Shown: one piece after another, positions 33,981-43,256 of the stretch
Numbering within the stretch: position 1 is the first letter of the stretch
Layout: each line of letters starts with the position of its first letter
Assembly: GCA_050947015.1 (NCBI GenBank)
Contig: JBMNVT010000009.1
Coordinates: forward strand, 33,462-97,461
Direction: 5' to 3'
Origin: CAKXIK01 sp050947015
GTDB lineage: Bacteria > Bacillota > Clostridia > Oscillospirales > Acutalibacteraceae
DNA length: 64,000 nt
Position numbers and translations under genes: made by a program
Notes under the pieces: model-generated
The model's database searches: none
Told to the model about the DNA's origin: nothing
Seen by the model: only the letters and a program-made list of their open reading frames with translations

Positions 33981-34868
33981 TTATTTTTGAACAGCGTTTG
34001 CGGATACATTGATCGGCGACGACCACGCCATACGGTTTTCGCTGTCCCGCAGTTCAAAACGGGCAAAGTGATCGTTCGGTTTCAGCAAATATTCCGCTTC
34101 TGTACAGCCGTGCGCTCTTGTAACACGGTCAGCTGCATAAACCGTATCGGAAAAGAAGACAACCTCTTCCACCGGGCTGCACCGGACCGTCAACTTGCTT
34201 CCGGAAAGGCTCCAGGAAAAAAGCGGGCCCTGCGTTGCGTAAAAATCGCCGTTTCGCAGCGCTGCCATCACATTTTCACGCGTGAGGCTCTCCGCGCGGA
34301 GCATGATAAACGAACGCGTCTGGTCGCCGTTATAAAAATGAGCGTCATCAGCAGCCGAACACGGCATCAGCCTGCCCAGAACGGCCAGATCATCAATAAA
34401 TACACCGGAATACGGGCGAGCGTTCCATGGGGTTCCTGAAACGGAATTGTAAATTTCCGCAGCCGCAAAGCCCTGAATCGGCAAGATCTGTTCAGCGCGG
34501 TTCAACGACCACGCCGGATGCGCCAGAATGGCCTCTCCGCCGCAGGCACGAATGGCATCCACTGCGCCCTGCACCGTAAAGTTTCCGCGCTCCAGCGCCG
34601 GCATTTGCTGCGTTCCGATGGCGACAATGTGGAAAATACCTTCCTGTACATTGCTTCCGATATCAAATTCGCAGCCCGAAAGCTGCAGGAAATTTTCTTC
34701 CTCCACCGTTTCGGAACGAACCCAGTGATCGGTCAATGCCAAAAAATCATATCCGGCGCCGCGGTAAAGCGCAATGGCTTCTTCCGGCGTTTTTACCCCG
34801 TCGGTGCGCGTGGTGTGGGTATGAAGATTCCCTTTGAACCACTTTGCCCCGTTTGCATCCGTGTACAT
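33981..34868 (-). CDS. PHP-domain phosphoesterase-like protein
   Basis: The 295-residue protein opens with the PHP metal motif WFKGNLHTHTTRTDG and continues with YDFLALTDHW, the GGEAILAHPAWS block and SAADDAH, so the trinuclear metal site looks complete. A C-terminal beta domain of about 90 residues (MAALRNGDFYATQGPLFSWS onward) resembles that of CehA/McbA-like metallo-hydrolases. Substrate unknown. The start at MYTDANG is chosen because AAAGGA lies eight bases upstream. It is 100 bases upstream of folC and may be in its operon. Confidence 0.85.
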   Translation of the reverse strand: MYTDANGAKWFKGNLHTHTTRTDGVKTPEEAIALYRGAGYDFLALTDHWVRSETVEEENFLQLSGCEFDIGSNVQEGIFHIVAIGTQQMPALERGNFTVQGAVDAIRACGGEAILAHPAWSLNRAEQILPIQGFAAAEIYNSVSGTPWNARPYSGVFIDDLAVLGRLMPCSAADDAHFYNGDQTRSFIMLRAESLTRENVMAALRNGDFYATQGPLFSWSLSGSKLTVRCSPVEEVVFFSDTVYAADRVTRAHGCTEAEYLLKPNDHFARFELRDSENRMAWSSPINVSANAVQK

Positions 34869-35017
34869 TTTTCTCATCCTTTCCCTGCGGCTTTTGCACA
34901 AAGCGAAAGCATATTACAACAGCAAACGGGGCTTGCGCTGCCCTGCCGAATTTTGTGCCGCGCATGCTGCATGCTGCCAATTCTGCGGAGAGCATCGCTC
35001 GCCCCTGCTGCATTGAT

Positions 35018-37645
35018 TTAATGATTCAGAGATTGAAGACTTTCCTGGATCAGGCGTATCCGGCCGCGAAGGGTTTCCGCGTTCTGGCGGGCGCCTTCCA
35101 CAACCTTAGCGGGCGCCTTATCCACAAATCCGGGATTATTCAGCTTGGCTTCCGTTTGCGCCAGCTGCTTTTGTGCAGATTCCAGTTCCTTGGTCAGACG
35201 GGCAGTTTCTGCGGCTTTGTCCACCAGTTCATCCAACGGGATATAGATCTTTGCGCAGTCGGTCACGATCGTCACTGCGCCGGGCAGATCGAACGATTCG
35301 CCGATCGCGATGCCGCTGGCATACGCCAGACGCATCATCAGCGGCACACAGCGTTCAAACATTGCGGTCTCCTGTGTGGCGATGCTGACATGCGCTTTTT
35401 TGCTCGGCGGCACATTCATTTCGCTGCGGCGGTTGCGGATCGCGCGGATGGCTGTCATCACATGCGCCATCGCCTCCTCTTCCGCCGCATAGTGGTTGCT
35501 CTCACACGGCTGCGGCCACTGCGACACCATGATGGATTCCCCTTCGTGCGGCAGCGACTGCCAGATCTCCTCCGTGATGAACGGCATAAACGGATGCAGC
35601 AGCTGCAGCGTGGTGGTCATCACATATACCAGCACACGGCGCGTATTCTGCGCAGCCGATTCATCCTCGGACTGCATCGGGATCTTGGCAAATTCAATAT
35701 ACCAGTCGCAGAATTCGTCCCAGATGAAATCATAGAGCTTCTGCACGGCGACGCCGAGTTCAAAATGCTCCAGATTGTCGGTCACTTCACCGATAACACG
35801 GTTCAGACGGCTCACGATCCAGCGGTCGGCAGTGGAAAGCTGCTCCGGCAGCCCGGTGGGAACCTCTTTGCCTTCGATATTCATCAGAATAAAGCGGGCG
35901 GCGTTCCAGATCTTATTGGCGAAATTGCGGCTTGCAGCCACCTTTTCATCGGAAAAGCGCATGTCGTTTCCGGGGCTGTTGCCGGTCGCGAGGGTAAAGC
36001 GCAGTGCGTCAGCACCGTATTGATCGATGATCTCCAGCGGATCGATGCCGTTTCCAAGCGATTTGGACATCTTGCGCCCCTGAGCGTCGCGCACGAGTCC
36101 GTGGAAAAATACCGTTTTGAACGGCGGCTGCTGCGTATGCTCCAATCCGGAGAAGATCATGCGGGCAACCCAGAAGAAAATGATATCATACCCGGTAACC
36201 AGCGTATCGGTCGGGTAAAAATATTCCAGCTCAGGCGTTTTGTCCGGCCAGCCGAGCGTTGAGAACGGCCACAGAGCCGAAGAAAACCAGGTGTCGAGCG
36301 TATCCTCGTCCTGATGCAGGTGTGTTCCGCCGCATTTGGGGCAGACGGACGGATCCTCGCGGGCAACAATCATTTCCCCGCAGTCGGCACAATACCACGC
36401 GGGGATGCGGTGGCCCCACCACAGCTGACGGGAAATGCACCAATCCTTGATGTTCTCCATCCAGTTGTAATAAACCTTTTCCATGCGCTCCGGAATAAAG
36501 CGAACCTCGCCGTCCCTCACGGTTCGAACAGCCGGTTCCGCAAGCGGCGCCATCTTGACAAACCACTGGCGCGAAACGCGCGGTTCAACGGTTTCGTGGC
36601 AACGGTAACAGGTTCCGACATTGTGCTTGATCGGCTCGACGCGCACCAGATAACCGCCCGCTTCCAGATCGGCAACGATCTGTTTGCGTGCCGCGTAGCG
36701 GTCCATACCCTGATATTTTCCGCCGTTTTCATTGATCGTGGCGTCCTCGTTGAGAACATTGATCACTTCGAGATCATGGCGCAGGCCGACCTCAAAGTCG
36801 TTCGGATCGTGTGCCGGCGTGATCTTGACAACACCGGTTCCGAAATCCATTTCAACATAGGAATCGGCAATGACCGGGATCTCGCGGCCGACCAGCGGCA
36901 GCGTGACCGTTTTGCCGACATATTTTTGATAGCGCTCGTCATCCGGATGAACCGCGACGGCCGTATCGCCCAGCAGCGTTTCCGGACGGGTGGTTGCAAG
37001 CTCCAGATAACCGCTGCCGTCGGTCAGCGGATAGCGCAGGTGCCAGAAGGAGCCGTCCTGCTCGGTAAACTCCACCTCAGCGTCGGAAATGGAGGTGCAG
37101 CATTTCGGGCACCAGTTGATGATGCGCTCCCCACGATAGATCAGTCCCTTTTCATACAGGCGGCAGAACACTTCCCGAACCGCCTTGCTGCAGCCTTCGT
37201 CAAGCGTAAAGCGCTCGCGCTCCCAATCACAGGAGGAGCCGAGCTTTTTCAGCTGTTCAATGATGCGCCCGCCAAACTTTTCTTTCCATGCCCACGCGCG
37301 CTCCAGAAAGGCGTCGCGGCCGATTTCTTCCTTGGTCAGTCCTTCTTTGCGCATGGCCTCCACAATTTTGGCCTCGGTTGCAATGGACGCATGGTCAGTT
37401 CCGGGCAGCCAGAGCGCGCTGTAGCCCTGCATCCGTTTGAACCGGATCAGGATATCTTGCAGCGTTTCGTCCAGAGCGTGTCCCATGTGCAGTTGGCCGG
37501 TAATATTCGGCGGCGGGATCACGATTGTATATGGTTTTTTCGATTGGTCAACTTCCGCATGAAAATACCCGCCGGAAATCCACGATTCATAAATCCGGTC
37601 TTCCACCTCGCGGGGTTCATACGTTTTCGCGAGCTCCTTGCTCAT
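35018..37645 (-). CDS. valS: Valyl-tRNA synthetase
   Basis: The 875-residue class I synthetase charges tRNA-Val. It has the HIGH-type motif HMGH at residues 53-56, the editing domain with GTGVVKITPAHDPNDFEVG, a Cys4 zinc knuckle at 419, 422, 435 and 438, the KMSKS motif at 525-529, and the C-terminal coiled-coil arm (ARLTKELESAQKQLAQTEAKL). The start follows GAGGAGG. The gene is preceded by a T-box leader, so expression should rise when uncharged tRNA-Val accumulates. Confidence 0.98.
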   Translation of the reverse strand: MSKELAKTYEPREVEDRIYESWISGGYFHAEVDQSKKPYTIVIPPPNITGQLHMGHALDETLQDILIRFKRMQGYSALWLPGTDHASIATEAKIVEAMRKEGLTKEEIGRDAFLERAWAWKEKFGGRIIEQLKKLGSSCDWERERFTLDEGCSKAVREVFCRLYEKGLIYRGERIINWCPKCCTSISDAEVEFTEQDGSFWHLRYPLTDGSGYLELATTRPETLLGDTAVAVHPDDERYQKYVGKTVTLPLVGREIPVIADSYVEMDFGTGVVKITPAHDPNDFEVGLRHDLEVINVLNEDATINENGGKYQGMDRYAARKQIVADLEAGGYLVRVEPIKHNVGTCYRCHETVEPRVSRQWFVKMAPLAEPAVRTVRDGEVRFIPERMEKVYYNWMENIKDWCISRQLWWGHRIPAWYCADCGEMIVAREDPSVCPKCGGTHLHQDEDTLDTWFSSALWPFSTLGWPDKTPELEYFYPTDTLVTGYDIIFFWVARMIFSGLEHTQQPPFKTVFFHGLVRDAQGRKMSKSLGNGIDPLEIIDQYGADALRFTLATGNSPGNDMRFSDEKVAASRNFANKIWNAARFILMNIEGKEVPTGLPEQLSTADRWIVSRLNRVIGEVTDNLEHFELGVAVQKLYDFIWDEFCDWYIEFAKIPMQSEDESAAQNTRRVLVYVMTTTLQLLHPFMPFITEEIWQSLPHEGESIMVSQWPQPCESNHYAAEEEAMAHVMTAIRAIRNRRSEMNVPPSKKAHVSIATQETAMFERCVPLMMRLAYASGIAIGESFDLPGAVTIVTDCAKIYIPLDELVDKAAETARLTKELESAQKQLAQTEAKLNNPGFVDKAPAKVVEGARQNAETLRGRIRLIQESLQSLNH

Positions 37646-37710
37646 TGCGTTTGTTCCTCCTCAAGAACGCCGAAAGACTCGGCGCCCAATTTTGTATGAC
37701 AGATTCCGTG

Positions 37711-38000
37711 CAAAAACAAAACCTTTGTCTCTTTGAAGAGACAAAGGTTTGAATCAACACTCTGCGGTACCACTCTTATTACCGCCGGCTTAAAACCGGA
37801 CAGTCACTCTCTGCGCAAAACTGCGCAGCTGCCTGCTAACGGAGACAAACCGTTCACGCTTACACAGGCAAAACGCCCTTCAGCAGAAAGCTCCGGGATG
37901 ACTGGCACGCCGCGCCGAACACCTGCTCACACCAACCGCAGGCTCTCTGAATCCGGCAAAAAGCGCGATTTCCCATCAGCGCCTATTTTCACATTTAATT
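37711..38000 (-). promoter_or_regulatory. T-box leader of valS (valine-specific)
   Basis: The minus-strand leader has the invariant T-box AGAGTGGTACCGC at 37764-37776. It is followed by a terminator whose arms AACCTTTGTCTCTT and complement lie at 37720-37749, then a T-rich tract to about 37711. Upstream lies Stem I with its AGAGA and GGTTGGTG elements. A GTC triplet in GCCAGTCATCC, in the place of the specifier loop, would read as a valine codon, agreeing with the gene. Confidence 0.92.
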
Positions 38001-38006
38001 TTTCTT

Positions 38007-38035
38007 ATCATAATACATAGATGAAAAAAAGTCAA
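38007..38035 (-). promoter_or_regulatory. Promoter of the valS T-box transcript
   Basis: TTGACT, 17 bases and TATGAT on the minus strand, placing the RNA start close to 38000. Confidence 0.8.
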
Positions 38036-38210
38036 GCACTGCGGCAAATTCTTGCAAAATAGTTTCCGTCGGTATTCATTCTGCCCCTCGCCGACATGAT
38101 GATGCACTGCTGTCTCCGAATTCCACACAAATGCTTGTTTTTCATCCGAAACTGTGATACTGTAAGGATAAACAAAGATTTTCTGATTCAGGAAAGGAAT
38201 GGATACCCCG

Positions 38211-39254
38211 ATGAGCGTAACAACCAAACCGTTCGGCTACCACGGAGAAACCGTGGTGGAAGCTTTCTGTATCGCAAACACATCCGGTGCCTCTGCTACT
38301 GTGATCACCTACGGTGGGCGGCTGATCTCGCTGAAAATGCCGGACCGCAGCGGAAACTTGGACGAAGTGATCCTTGGCTTTGACGAACTGGAATCCTACG
38401 AAAAGGATACATCCGGTCAGGGCGCGCTGATCGGACGCTACGGCAACCGAATCGCCTGCGCGCAATTTTCCCTGAATAGACAAACATATCATCTTGCGCA
38501 GAATGACGGGCGTAACCACCTTCATGGCGGCGCCATGGGGTATTCCGCGCGTGTATGGGATGCTGAAATCACCGGAGACAACAGCGTTACACTGCGCCTC
38601 TGCAGCCCGGACGGGGAAGAAAATTACCCCGGTACCCTGCAGATTGCCGTGAATTACACCCTGACGGATGACAACGAACTGCAAATTCATTATACTGCGC
38701 AAACCGATCGGGAAACCGTGATCAACATGACAAACCACAGCTATTTTAATCTGAGCAGCTGCAGCTGCGGCGATGTGCTGAACCACACGCTGCAGGTGGA
38801 AAGCGACGCGATTACCGAGGCGGATTCGGAATTGATTCCAACCGGCAGACTGTTTTCCACGGGCGGAACCGCTTTTGACTTTACCAGTCCCAAAACAATT
38901 GGCCGGGATATTGACTGCGGAGATAAACAATTAAAGCTTGCCGGAGGCTATGACCATAATTTTGTACTGCGCGGCAAGGGGCTGCGGCGCGTGGCAACCC
39001 TTTACGCAGCTGATACCGGGAGGTGCATGGACGTTCTAACCGATCAATGCGGCATGCAGGTTTACAGCGCCAATTTTCTCAACCGCAGCGATCTGCCTCT
39101 TCGCGGCGGCAGACCGCAGAAACCGCGCGCTGCAATCTGCCTGGAAACACAGCATTACCCCGATTCGCCCAACCGTCCGGAATTCCCGACGACGGTTCTG
39201 AAGCCCGGCGAACGGTATGATACTACCACCATTTATCGATTCTACACAAAGTAA
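38211..39254 (+). CDS. galM: Aldose 1-epimerase (galactose mutarotase)
   Basis: The enzyme interconverts alpha and beta anomers of aldoses. The 347-residue protein has all key blocks: RYGNRIA, NHLHGG (catalytic His), NMTNHSYFNL (second His), AGGYDHNFVL, and the catalytic Glu in ICLETQHYPDSPNRPEFP. Both ATG codons 12 bases apart are possible; the second has AAAGGA 12 bases upstream and is taken here, the first abuts the site. No other galactose genes are near. A TTGTTT/TACTGT pair about 60 bases upstream might be a weak promoter. Confidence 0.94.
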   Translation: MSVTTKPFGYHGETVVEAFCIANTSGASATVITYGGRLISLKMPDRSGNLDEVILGFDELESYEKDTSGQGALIGRYGNRIACAQFSLNRQTYHLAQNDGRNHLHGGAMGYSARVWDAEITGDNSVTLRLCSPDGEENYPGTLQIAVNYTLTDDNELQIHYTAQTDRETVINMTNHSYFNLSSCSCGDVLNHTLQVESDAITEADSELIPTGRLFSTGGTAFDFTSPKTIGRDIDCGDKQLKLAGGYDHNFVLRGKGLRRVATLYAADTGRCMDVLTDQCGMQVYSANFLNRSDLPLRGGRPQKPRAAICLETQHYPDSPNRPEFPTTVLKPGERYDTTTIYRFYTK

Positions 39255-39273
39255 TCTCCAAAAAATAATATAA

Positions 39274-39320
39274 CCAAGCCCCGCCGGAAAGAATGCGTTT
39301 CCCGCGGGACTTGGCGTTTT
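39274..39320 (+). terminator. Terminator of galM
   Basis: A long GC-rich stem (CCAAG, CCCGC and GGAAA pair with TTTCC, GCGGG and CTTGG) with small bulges, followed by CGTTTT. Confidence 0.85.
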
Positions 39321-39335
39321 ATTCAGCATCTGGTA

Positions 39336-39941
39336 TTATGCTGATTTTGTTACTGATACATTTTCTGCAGAAATCGTATCGCTTTTTACAGATCGATTTT
39401 TGGCGCCTGCATTGTCGGCCTTAAGCCTGAAGCGACAAAGAGAAACAAGCACCGAAATAATGTTAAAGCATTCCGTCAGCACGCCGGCAATGGAGAGCAC
39501 GAGCGCATTATAGGTCAGCCAGCATGGGGAAATGAAGAACAGCTGTGCCAGACGCAGCGTCTTTCCGTTGCGTGTCCAGAAAAAAGGCGTACCGATCACC
39601 ATGGCGGCAGTCGGCAGCAGGCTGATCCACCCTTCCCATGTCACAACGCCGCAAACCGCCATCAACAGGGTAACGCAGACAAGCGACACCCAATGCCGTG
39701 CCCATTTTCTTTCGCCGAAAAACAAAAATACCGCGCGAATCATGCCTGCCAAGTTGAGAATCATGCCCGTGTTTGCGGACGGATTATCGATTGCCAAAAG
39801 CAGATAATGTGCCGAGAAAACCATTGTGGAGATAATCTGGACCAAAAAAAGTTTTTTGCTCTCTTTACATTGAAAAGAGCTGATTGCAATTGCTGCTCCG
39901 ACAAATCCAAGCACCTGCGCAAGGAGCATTCTGGGTTCCAT
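39336..39941 (-). CDS. YgjV-like integral membrane protein
   Basis: The 201-residue protein has six or seven predicted membrane helices and the YgjV-family pattern: GFVGAAIAISSFQCKESKKL at the start, VQIISTMVFSAHYLLLA, LNLAGMIRAVFLFF and a cysteine-containing helix ISPCWLTYNALVLSIAG. A hydrophilic tail of about 30 residues follows. Function of the family is unknown. The start follows an AGGAAGGG site. It is convergent with galM. Confidence 0.8.
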   Translation of the reverse strand: MEPRMLLAQVLGFVGAAIAISSFQCKESKKLFLVQIISTMVFSAHYLLLAIDNPSANTGMILNLAGMIRAVFLFFGERKWARHWVSLVCVTLLMAVCGVVTWEGWISLLPTAAMVIGTPFFWTRNGKTLRLAQLFFISPCWLTYNALVLSIAGVLTECFNIISVLVSLCRFRLKADNAGAKNRSVKSDTISAENVSVTKSA

Positions 39942-40033
39942 TGAACCGACCGCCCTTCCTGTTGACGACATTCATTTCAAATTCAACTGATTATATCACG
40001 CCAACCAGATGCGGTCAACAACCTTTTTTGCAC

Positions 40034-40070
40034 AAAAAAGCGGAGAACCGCCGAATACCACGTTCTCCGC
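40034..40070 (-). terminator. Terminator of the YesL-like gene
   Basis: GCGGAGAAC and GTTCTCCGC enclose 13 bases, followed by six T on the minus strand. Confidence 0.9.
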
Positions 40071-40086
40071 CCGTGCTGCAAAAGAA

Positions 40087-41040
40087 TTATTTTCTGTCTT
40101 CAAATACGCTTTCAACATCATCCATTTTCTTAATCAGGCGACCATTTTCAAAAACGTATTCCTCTTTTTTATCTTCTTCGATCGGATGATAATGATCCGT
40201 ATCCTTTGCAGAATCCGAATTCTCGCTGTCTTCATCCTTTTCGTACATTGGCTTAATCATAAAACGCACGATAACGGGATAAGTGACGAAATTGGTAAGA
40301 AAGGATGAGAATACCGGGATACCAATCAGGAGCAGCAGGATACCGAGGATACAGGTTTCCGGCACTGCGAGCAGAAGGATAGTAAAGCCCCACACAACAA
40401 CATGCAGCGCCGTCAGCAGCAGGTTGCGCAAAAATGCGGCAATCGAAAAGATCAACCCGTTTTTAATCATATTTTTATAAGGAAGCTCAAAGGTAATGAT
40501 CATCTGGAAAATATAATACTGCGAAAAAGTAAAGGCAATCAGCAGCAGCATGCAGAGCACACCCGGGATCATAAAGAACCAACCCTTTGTGGCCGCGGCT
40601 GCAAAATAAAACGAAAGCGCATAATAGGCAACAAAAACGACGAAATAAGTAATCATGCCATGCAGCAGGCTCTGCTTCCAGTTTTTCCTGACCTGATCAA
40701 AAAAGTCAAACCAGACAAAAGCGTGTTCTTCACGGGCAAAATTGCGTGTGATATAGGTCATGCCAACTATCGGAACGCCCAACAGACCAAGCGGCAGAAA
40801 ACTCACAAAATTGCTCAAAAGAGCATTGTTAACCCGCAAAACGCTCAGCATTAAAAAGTTCAAGCCAAAGATCAGTAAAACAATCGGAAGACAAAGCAGC
40901 AAAAATACCAGATTGGCTTGTTCCAGCTTCCAGAATTTTCGGGAAAGAATTTCGAAAAAGACTACAATTCTTCTTTTTTCCGGCTCGTCCTTACCGACGC
41001 CAGGGCCCGGTTTGGAATATCTGTTTGACAGAAAACCCAT
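40087..41040 (-). CDS. YesL/DUF624-family membrane protein
   Basis: The 317-residue protein has a short cytosolic N-terminus and a first helix preceded by FFEILSRKFWKLEQANLVFL, matching the DUF624/YesL pattern (F-x-L-N--W-L). In total about six helices are seen, then an acidic cytosolic tail of about 60 residues. YesL-type proteins often lie near sugar-transport genes, but none is here. The start follows GGAGATGTCATC. It is directly preceded by the xerD remnant, so it may be read from an upstream promoter of the spoIIM region. Confidence 0.8.
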   Translation of the reverse strand: MGFLSNRYSKPGPGVGKDEPEKRRIVVFFEILSRKFWKLEQANLVFLLLCLPIVLLIFGLNFLMLSVLRVNNALLSNFVSFLPLGLLGVPIVGMTYITRNFAREEHAFVWFDFFDQVRKNWKQSLLHGMITYFVVFVAYYALSFYFAAAATKGWFFMIPGVLCMLLLIAFTFSQYYIFQMIITFELPYKNMIKNGLIFSIAAFLRNLLLTALHVVVWGFTILLLAVPETCILGILLLLIGIPVFSSFLTNFVTYPVIVRFMIKPMYEKDEDSENSDSAKDTDHYHPIEEDKKEEYVFENGRLIKKMDDVESVFEDRK

Positions 41041-41080
41041 GATGACATCTCCTTTGATTTTGCCGTTTCCGGCTGTTTGC

Positions 41081-41498
41081 TTATCCTTTATTTTCCTCAT
41101 ATTTCCGCAAATTGCGGGCTTCGCAGGATTGGATACCGAGTGAGCACGGTGTAACAGAATCGGGAATTCCCGCCCGAAAAGCATATTGCTTCAACTGCTT
41201 CCAAAAGCCCTGACGACTCATTCGTTTGCCATACTGATTCAAAAAAAGCACCTGCTCTTCGGCATCGCGCTGCGGCAATTGCACGATTCACCGTGGCAGG
41301 CAATTTTTCCAGACTGCTCAGCCAGCGCGCAAATGCGTTCAGCTCGCTCGCAGTCAGCTCGGCCAGATCGTCAATTTTTTTCTGGCACGCAAAGGCCGCC
41401 AGACCGGAATGATCTCCAAGGTACGCCATTCTGGTCTCTTCGGAAAGCTTCTTTTGTTCGCACAGGAAACGCTCAAATTCTCTTCTGTAGTCATTCAC
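41081..41498 (-). pseudogene. xerD: Decayed XerD-like tyrosine recombinase
   Basis: From a GTG start the N-terminal core-binding domain is readable (NDYRREFERFLCEQKK, AYLGDHSGLAAFACQKK, LPATVNRAIAAAR). The frame then shifts and the text jumps to a C-terminal piece (FLNQYGKRMSRQGFWKQLKQ, AGIPDSVTPCSLGIQS). The segment with the first catalytic Arg and the Lys is missing. The His-x-x-Arg box is corrupted (SLGIQS in place of SLRHS), and the terminal Tyr is gone. The gene cannot make an active recombinase. Its position after spoIIM matches the conserved spoIIM-xerD order. Confidence 0.8.
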
Positions 41499-41535
41499 AC
41501 GCGTTTCAACTCCACTTTGACGTTTCAATCCCTCA

Positions 41536-42183
41536 TTACAATACAAATTTTGATCCAAACGCGACGGCCAACACACTATCCAGCAGAGCGGAAACACACA
41601 ACAAAATCAATATCAACCCGCTGCGGATACAATAGAGACGAAAGCCCGGCCAAATCGACTCGCCTGGCGCGTCCGGACGAAAAACGCGAAAGATTCTGAG
41701 GGAAAGGCGCATGCTTTCTCTACCAAGCACCAAAAATGCCAGAGTAGAAAGAAAGGCGTTCGGCAAAATCATTACAAGCACATAAAGAAACCCCCGAAAA
41801 GCATGGGCAGCATAAAAATATCCCATCACAAGGCCAATCCCTGCACCCCGAAATAAAAGCACCAACGGCACCGCTGCAACACCCGCCGCCGAAACGCCGC
41901 TGAGAAACAATATCAAAAACAGGACAAACAACGCTTCAAATGAAGACGCAAAGGTGAGCCAAAAGCTCTGGTCGCTTCGCCGCGCCCGAAACTCGTCCAC
42001 CAACAGCGCCACCCCGCTTTGCGGCAGTCCGGCAGTTCCCCGGCAAAGCAGCGCTCCCAGCGCCATGCCGAACAGCAGAATTCCGCACAAAAGCAGCCAG
42101 CTGCGAAGCCTCGCAAGGTCGTGCGCGGCGCCGCGCAGCTGCAAACGGCCAAAAGCGGGCATGCGTTTTCCTGTTCTTTTCAT
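41536..42183 (-). CDS. spoIIM: Stage II sporulation protein M
   Basis: SpoIIM is part of the SpoIIDMP machine that drives peptidoglycan remodelling during engulfment. The 215-residue protein has five hydrophobic helices, a first one after RLRSWLLLCGI, the central FLILFLSGVSAAGVAAVPLV and the FYAAHAFRGFLYVLVMILPNAFLS region typical of the family. The start is the ATG with GGGAGG 11 bases upstream. The last bases overlap the former xerD leader. It is evidence for a sporulating lineage, although the organism's ability to sporulate is not proven by one gene. Confidence 0.85.
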   Translation of the reverse strand: MKRTGKRMPAFGRLQLRGAAHDLARLRSWLLLCGILLFGMALGALLCRGTAGLPQSGVALLVDEFRARRSDQSFWLTFASSFEALFVLFLILFLSGVSAAGVAAVPLVLLFRGAGIGLVMGYFYAAHAFRGFLYVLVMILPNAFLSTLAFLVLGRESMRLSLRIFRVFRPDAPGESIWPGFRLYCIRSGLILILLCVSALLDSVLAVAFGSKFVL

Positions 42184-42255
42184 GATGCACAAGTCCTCCC
42201 GTTTTTTCATTACGGAAATACCTATGCAAAAAAACACAGGAATATAACCGCGCAA

Positions 42256-43056
42256 TCAGCGGCCCAACTCCTCCGCACGGCGCGTGCAGGCCTGCATGGC
42301 GTCTTTCAGTGCCGATTCAAAATTGCACTCATACAGTACATCCAGCGCTTTTAGCGTCGTTCCGCCCGGTGAGGAAACCATCCGAATCAACTCATCGGGA
42401 GAATGGCCGGAATCCGTGAGCATTTTTGCGCTGCCCGCCAATGTTCCGGCGACCAGCCGAAGCGCTGTTTCCGGGTCAATTCCCTGCTCTGCGGCACCGT
42501 CCACCATTGCTTTGGCCATCAGATAAACATACGCTGGACTGCTGCCGTTGACGGCAATTACAGCGTTCATCTGCTCTTCGGGCAGCACCTCCACCATTCC
42601 GGAGGCCTCAAAAATTTCTCTCACTTGTTCGAATTCATCATCCGGCACACATTTACCCCGGCAGAGCGCCGTTGCGCCCGCGCCCAACAGCAGCGGTGTG
42701 TTCGGCATTACACGAATCACCTTACCGCAGCCGGACTCCCGCTCCACATAAGCAGTGGAAATGCCGGCTGCAATCGAAACAAACAGCTTGTCTGGCGTAA
42801 CAGCCGAACGAACAGACTCCAGCACCTCGGCGTAATTCTGCGGTTTGACCGCAAGAAAAACGGTTTGGCACAAATGCACTGTCTCGGCGGCATCCGCGGC
42901 GATCCGGCATCCCTTTGCCTGCATCGGCGCGCATTTTTCAACGCTTTTGTCGCACACGACAATCCTCTGGGGCTCCGCAAGCCCCGCACGAATCATTCCT
43001 CCGATAATTGCCGAAGCCATATTACCGGCTCCGATAAAGCCAATTGACCCTTCCAT
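42256..43056 (-). CDS. proC: Pyrroline-5-carboxylate reductase
   Basis: ProC makes proline from pyrroline-5-carboxylate with NAD(P)H. The 266-residue protein has the Rossmann motif GFIGAGNMASAIIGG, AVKPQNYAEVL, VMPNTPLLLGAGATAL and the C-terminal signature region VNGSSPAYVYLMAKAMVDG with RMVSSPGGTTLKAL. Length and motifs are standard. It ends about 70 bases before spoIIM. Confidence 0.96.
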   Translation of the reverse strand: MEGSIGFIGAGNMASAIIGGMIRAGLAEPQRIVVCDKSVEKCAPMQAKGCRIAADAAETVHLCQTVFLAVKPQNYAEVLESVRSAVTPDKLFVSIAAGISTAYVERESGCGKVIRVMPNTPLLLGAGATALCRGKCVPDDEFEQVREIFEASGMVEVLPEEQMNAVIAVNGSSPAYVYLMAKAMVDGAAEQGIDPETALRLVAGTLAGSAKMLTDSGHSPDELIRMVSSPGGTTLKALDVLYECNFESALKDAMQACTRRAEELGR

Positions 43057-43077
43057 CCAATCATCATCCCTTTTGCC

Positions 43078-43164
43078 TCACTTTTCACAGTGGGCACATT
43101 TGCACAGCGCACACCTTTTTAAAAAGAACTGCCGCAAAGCAGCGCGATACAACGCTGTTTCCAC
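43078..43164 (-). CDS. Possible Cys-rich micropeptide (28 residues)
   Basis: A GTG-started frame encodes a peptide ending LKRCALCKCAHCEK, with a C-x2-C-x-C-x2-C cluster resembling a small metal knuckle. There is no convincing ribosome site before the GTG. The position, after TIGR04086 and yajC, is where many Clostridia carry the six-cysteine peptide gene scfA, but the sequence does not resemble SCIFF and no maturase follows. It may be chance or the end of a decayed gene. Confidence 0.2.
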   Translation of the reverse strand: METALYRAALRQFFLKRCALCKCAHCEK

Positions 43165-43256
43165 CTGCGAACGCCTGTTTCTTCAACGTCGCCAGCCGGA
43201 AACGCCGTTGCGGCGATCCTTTTGCAGCAGTCTCTCCAGTCATATTAAGCCACGTC

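Noticed and set aside
36314..37699. 461-codon plus-strand ORF opposite valS and its leader
   Set aside because: Shadow of valS; the minus-strand product has every synthetase motif.
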